From positions 1 to 5,672 of the forward strand of contig CATYEA010000135.1 in the NCBI GenBank assembly GCA_958405355.1: a DNA stretch of 5,672 nt. Direction: 5' to 3'. Within the stretch, counting starts at the first letter, position 1. Each line of letters opens with the position of its first letter. A model generated the notes under the pieces. It was not told the origin of the DNA. It saw nothing but the letters and a program-made list of their open reading frames with translations, and searched no databases. Below are positions 4,595 through 5,672 of the stretch, one piece after another. The translations under genes were made by a program, and so were the position numbers. The DNA is from an uncultured Lachnospiraceae bacterium. GTDB taxonomy: Bacteria > Bacillota > Clostridia > Lachnospirales > Lachnospiraceae.

Positions 4595-5672
4595 ATGAAA
4601 GTAACATTAAAGGACGGCTCTGTAAAAGAATATGCACAGCCGATGTCGGTGATTGACATTGCAAAGGATATTTCCGAAGGATTGGCACGGGCGGCCTGTG
4701 CCGGTGAATTAAACGGTGAGGTTGTGGATTTACGTACCGTTATTGACAGTGACAGTGAATTAAATATTTTGACATTTGAATCGGAGGGCGGTGCAGCAGC
4801 TTTCCGTCATACGACATCCCATATTATGGCCCAGGCATTGAAACGTCTCTATCCGGACGCAAAGCTGGCTATTGGACCATCTATTGCTGACGGTTTCTAT
4901 TATGATATTGACAGTGAAACACCTCTGACAGCGGATGATCTGACTAAAATTGAAGCTGAAATGAAAAAGGTTGTTAAAGAAGCGTTACCGATTACACGGT
5001 TTACGAAGAGCAGAGATGACGCTATTGCTTATTTTAAAGAGAAAGATGAACCATATAAGGTTGAATTGATTGAGGATTTACCGGAAGATGCAGAAATCAG
5101 CTTTTATCAGCAGGGTGAATTTGTGGACCTTTGTGCAGGCCCTCATCTGATGACAACAAAACCTGTGAAAGCCTTTAAATTGACAAGTCTGGCTGGAGCT
5201 TACTGGCGTGGAAGCGAAAAGAATAAGATGCTGACTCGTATTTATGGTACAGCATTTACAAAGAAAGCGGATTTGGAAGAACATCTGGCACGGATTGAAG
5301 AAGCAAAGAAGCGTGACCACCGGAAACTTGGTAAAGAACTTGGACTTTTCATGATTCGTGAAGAAGGGCCCGGTTTCCCATTCTTCCTGCCAAAGGGTAT
5401 GGTCCTTAAAAATACTCTGTTGGATTACTGGAGAGACCTTCACCGCAAAAACGGTTATGTGGAAGTATCCACACCAATTATCTTAAGCCGTCATCTGTGG
5501 GAAAATTCCGGTCACTGGGATCACTATAAAGATAATATGTATACAACAGTGATTGATGATGCAGATTTTGCTGTAAAACCAATGAACTGCCCAGGCGGCA
5601 TGCTTGTTTATAAATCCGAGCCGCATTCCTACAAAGACCTGCCGCTTCGTGTCGGTGAATTAGGCCTTGTAC
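4595..5672 (+). CDS. thrS: Threonyl-tRNA synthetase, 3' partial
   Basis: The first 359 codons are present of an enzyme usually about 640 residues long; the frame is open to the window edge. It is a cytosolic class II synthetase that attaches threonine to tRNA-Thr. Residues 1-61 form the TGS domain (MKVTLKDGS at the start). The editing domain that clears Ser-tRNA-Thr follows, with HTTSH (H72, H76) and DLCAGPH (C180, H184), all four expected residues being present. The catalytic core begins with KRDHRKLGKELGLF, then motif 1 around YVEVSTPIILSRHLWENSGHW. MNCPGG follows, with C332, the first ligand of the active-site zinc. The start of motif 2, LPLRVGELG, with R352, is the last part seen. Missing are the rest of motif 2, the two zinc histidines, motif 3 and the anticodon-binding domain. 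The T-box leader immediately upstream matches the function. Confidence 0.98.
   Translation, partial: MKVTLKDGSVKEYAQPMSVIDIAKDISEGLARAACAGELNGEVVDLRTVIDSDSELNILTFESEGGAAAFRHTTSHIMAQALKRLYPDAKLAIGPSIADGFYYDIDSETPLTADDLTKIEAEMKKVVKEALPITRFTKSRDDAIAYFKEKDEPYKVELIEDLPEDAEISFYQQGEFVDLCAGPHLMTTKPVKAFKLTSLAGAYWRGSEKNKMLTRIYGTAFTKKADLEEHLARIEEAKKRDHRKLGKELGLFMIREEGPGFPFFLPKGMVLKNTLLDYWRDLHRKNGYVEVSTPIILSRHLWENSGHWDHYKDNMYTTVIDDADFAVKPMNCPGGMLVYKSEPHSYKDLPLRVGELGLV

Noticed and set aside
4368..4688. A 106-codon open frame on the - strand.
   Set aside because: It runs across the T-box terminator and the start of thrS; its translation is low-complexity and resembles no family I know.
5078..5443. A 121-codon open frame on the - strand.
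   Set aside because: It lies wholly opposite the well-supported thrS catalytic and editing region, has no recognisable motif and is explained as a shadow.

Overview
The window looks like a chromosomal segment from a low-to-mid GC Gram-positive Clostridia-type bacterium, most likely Lachnospiraceae or a close relative. The grounds are a T-box leader in front of thrS, strong purine-rich ribosome binding sites, a diderm-unlike lipoprotein signal followed by a long Ser/Thr/Glu/Gly linker, and the codon style. This placement is inference. All genes lie on the + strand and no credible gene was found on the - strand.

Positions 1-2739 are the 3' part of an oligopeptide/dipeptide-type (Opp/Dpp) ABC importer operon. 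It holds the last codons of a first ATPase (OppD/DppD-like), the complete second ATPase (OppF/DppF-like, overlapping the first by 8 nt), and a complete family 5 solute-binding lipoprotein. The permease genes would be expected upstream, outside the window. Positions 2740-2840 contain two hairpins without a U-tract and no clear promoter, so the next gene may be co-transcribed. Positions 2841-4226 encode an M18 family zinc aminopeptidase with all expected metal and catalytic residues. Peptide uptake followed by cytosolic N-terminal trimming would make a coherent peptide-use unit.

Positions 4227-4594 are a regulatory region. A perfect-consensus sigma-A promoter (TTGACA, 17 nt, TATAAT) starts 5 nt after the aminopeptidase stop. 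It drives a T-box riboswitch with Stem I, a threonine specifier (ACU or ACC, which overlap in frame), a Stem III hairpin, the T-box sequence with its antiterminator, and a competing intrinsic terminator. Positions 4595-5672 are the 5' 359 codons of thrS (threonyl-tRNA synthetase), running off the window end. Uncharged tRNA-Thr should bind the leader, stabilise the antiterminator and allow thrS transcription.

The gene content is ordinary and I see no undescribed multi-gene system. The points most worth a second look are structural. A near-perfect 16-bp inverted repeat re-uses the terminator's 3' arm and U-tract just downstream. No terminator is visible between the aminopeptidase and thrS, so the T-box terminator may also set the end of the upstream operon. 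There are also hairpins flanking the binding-protein gene.
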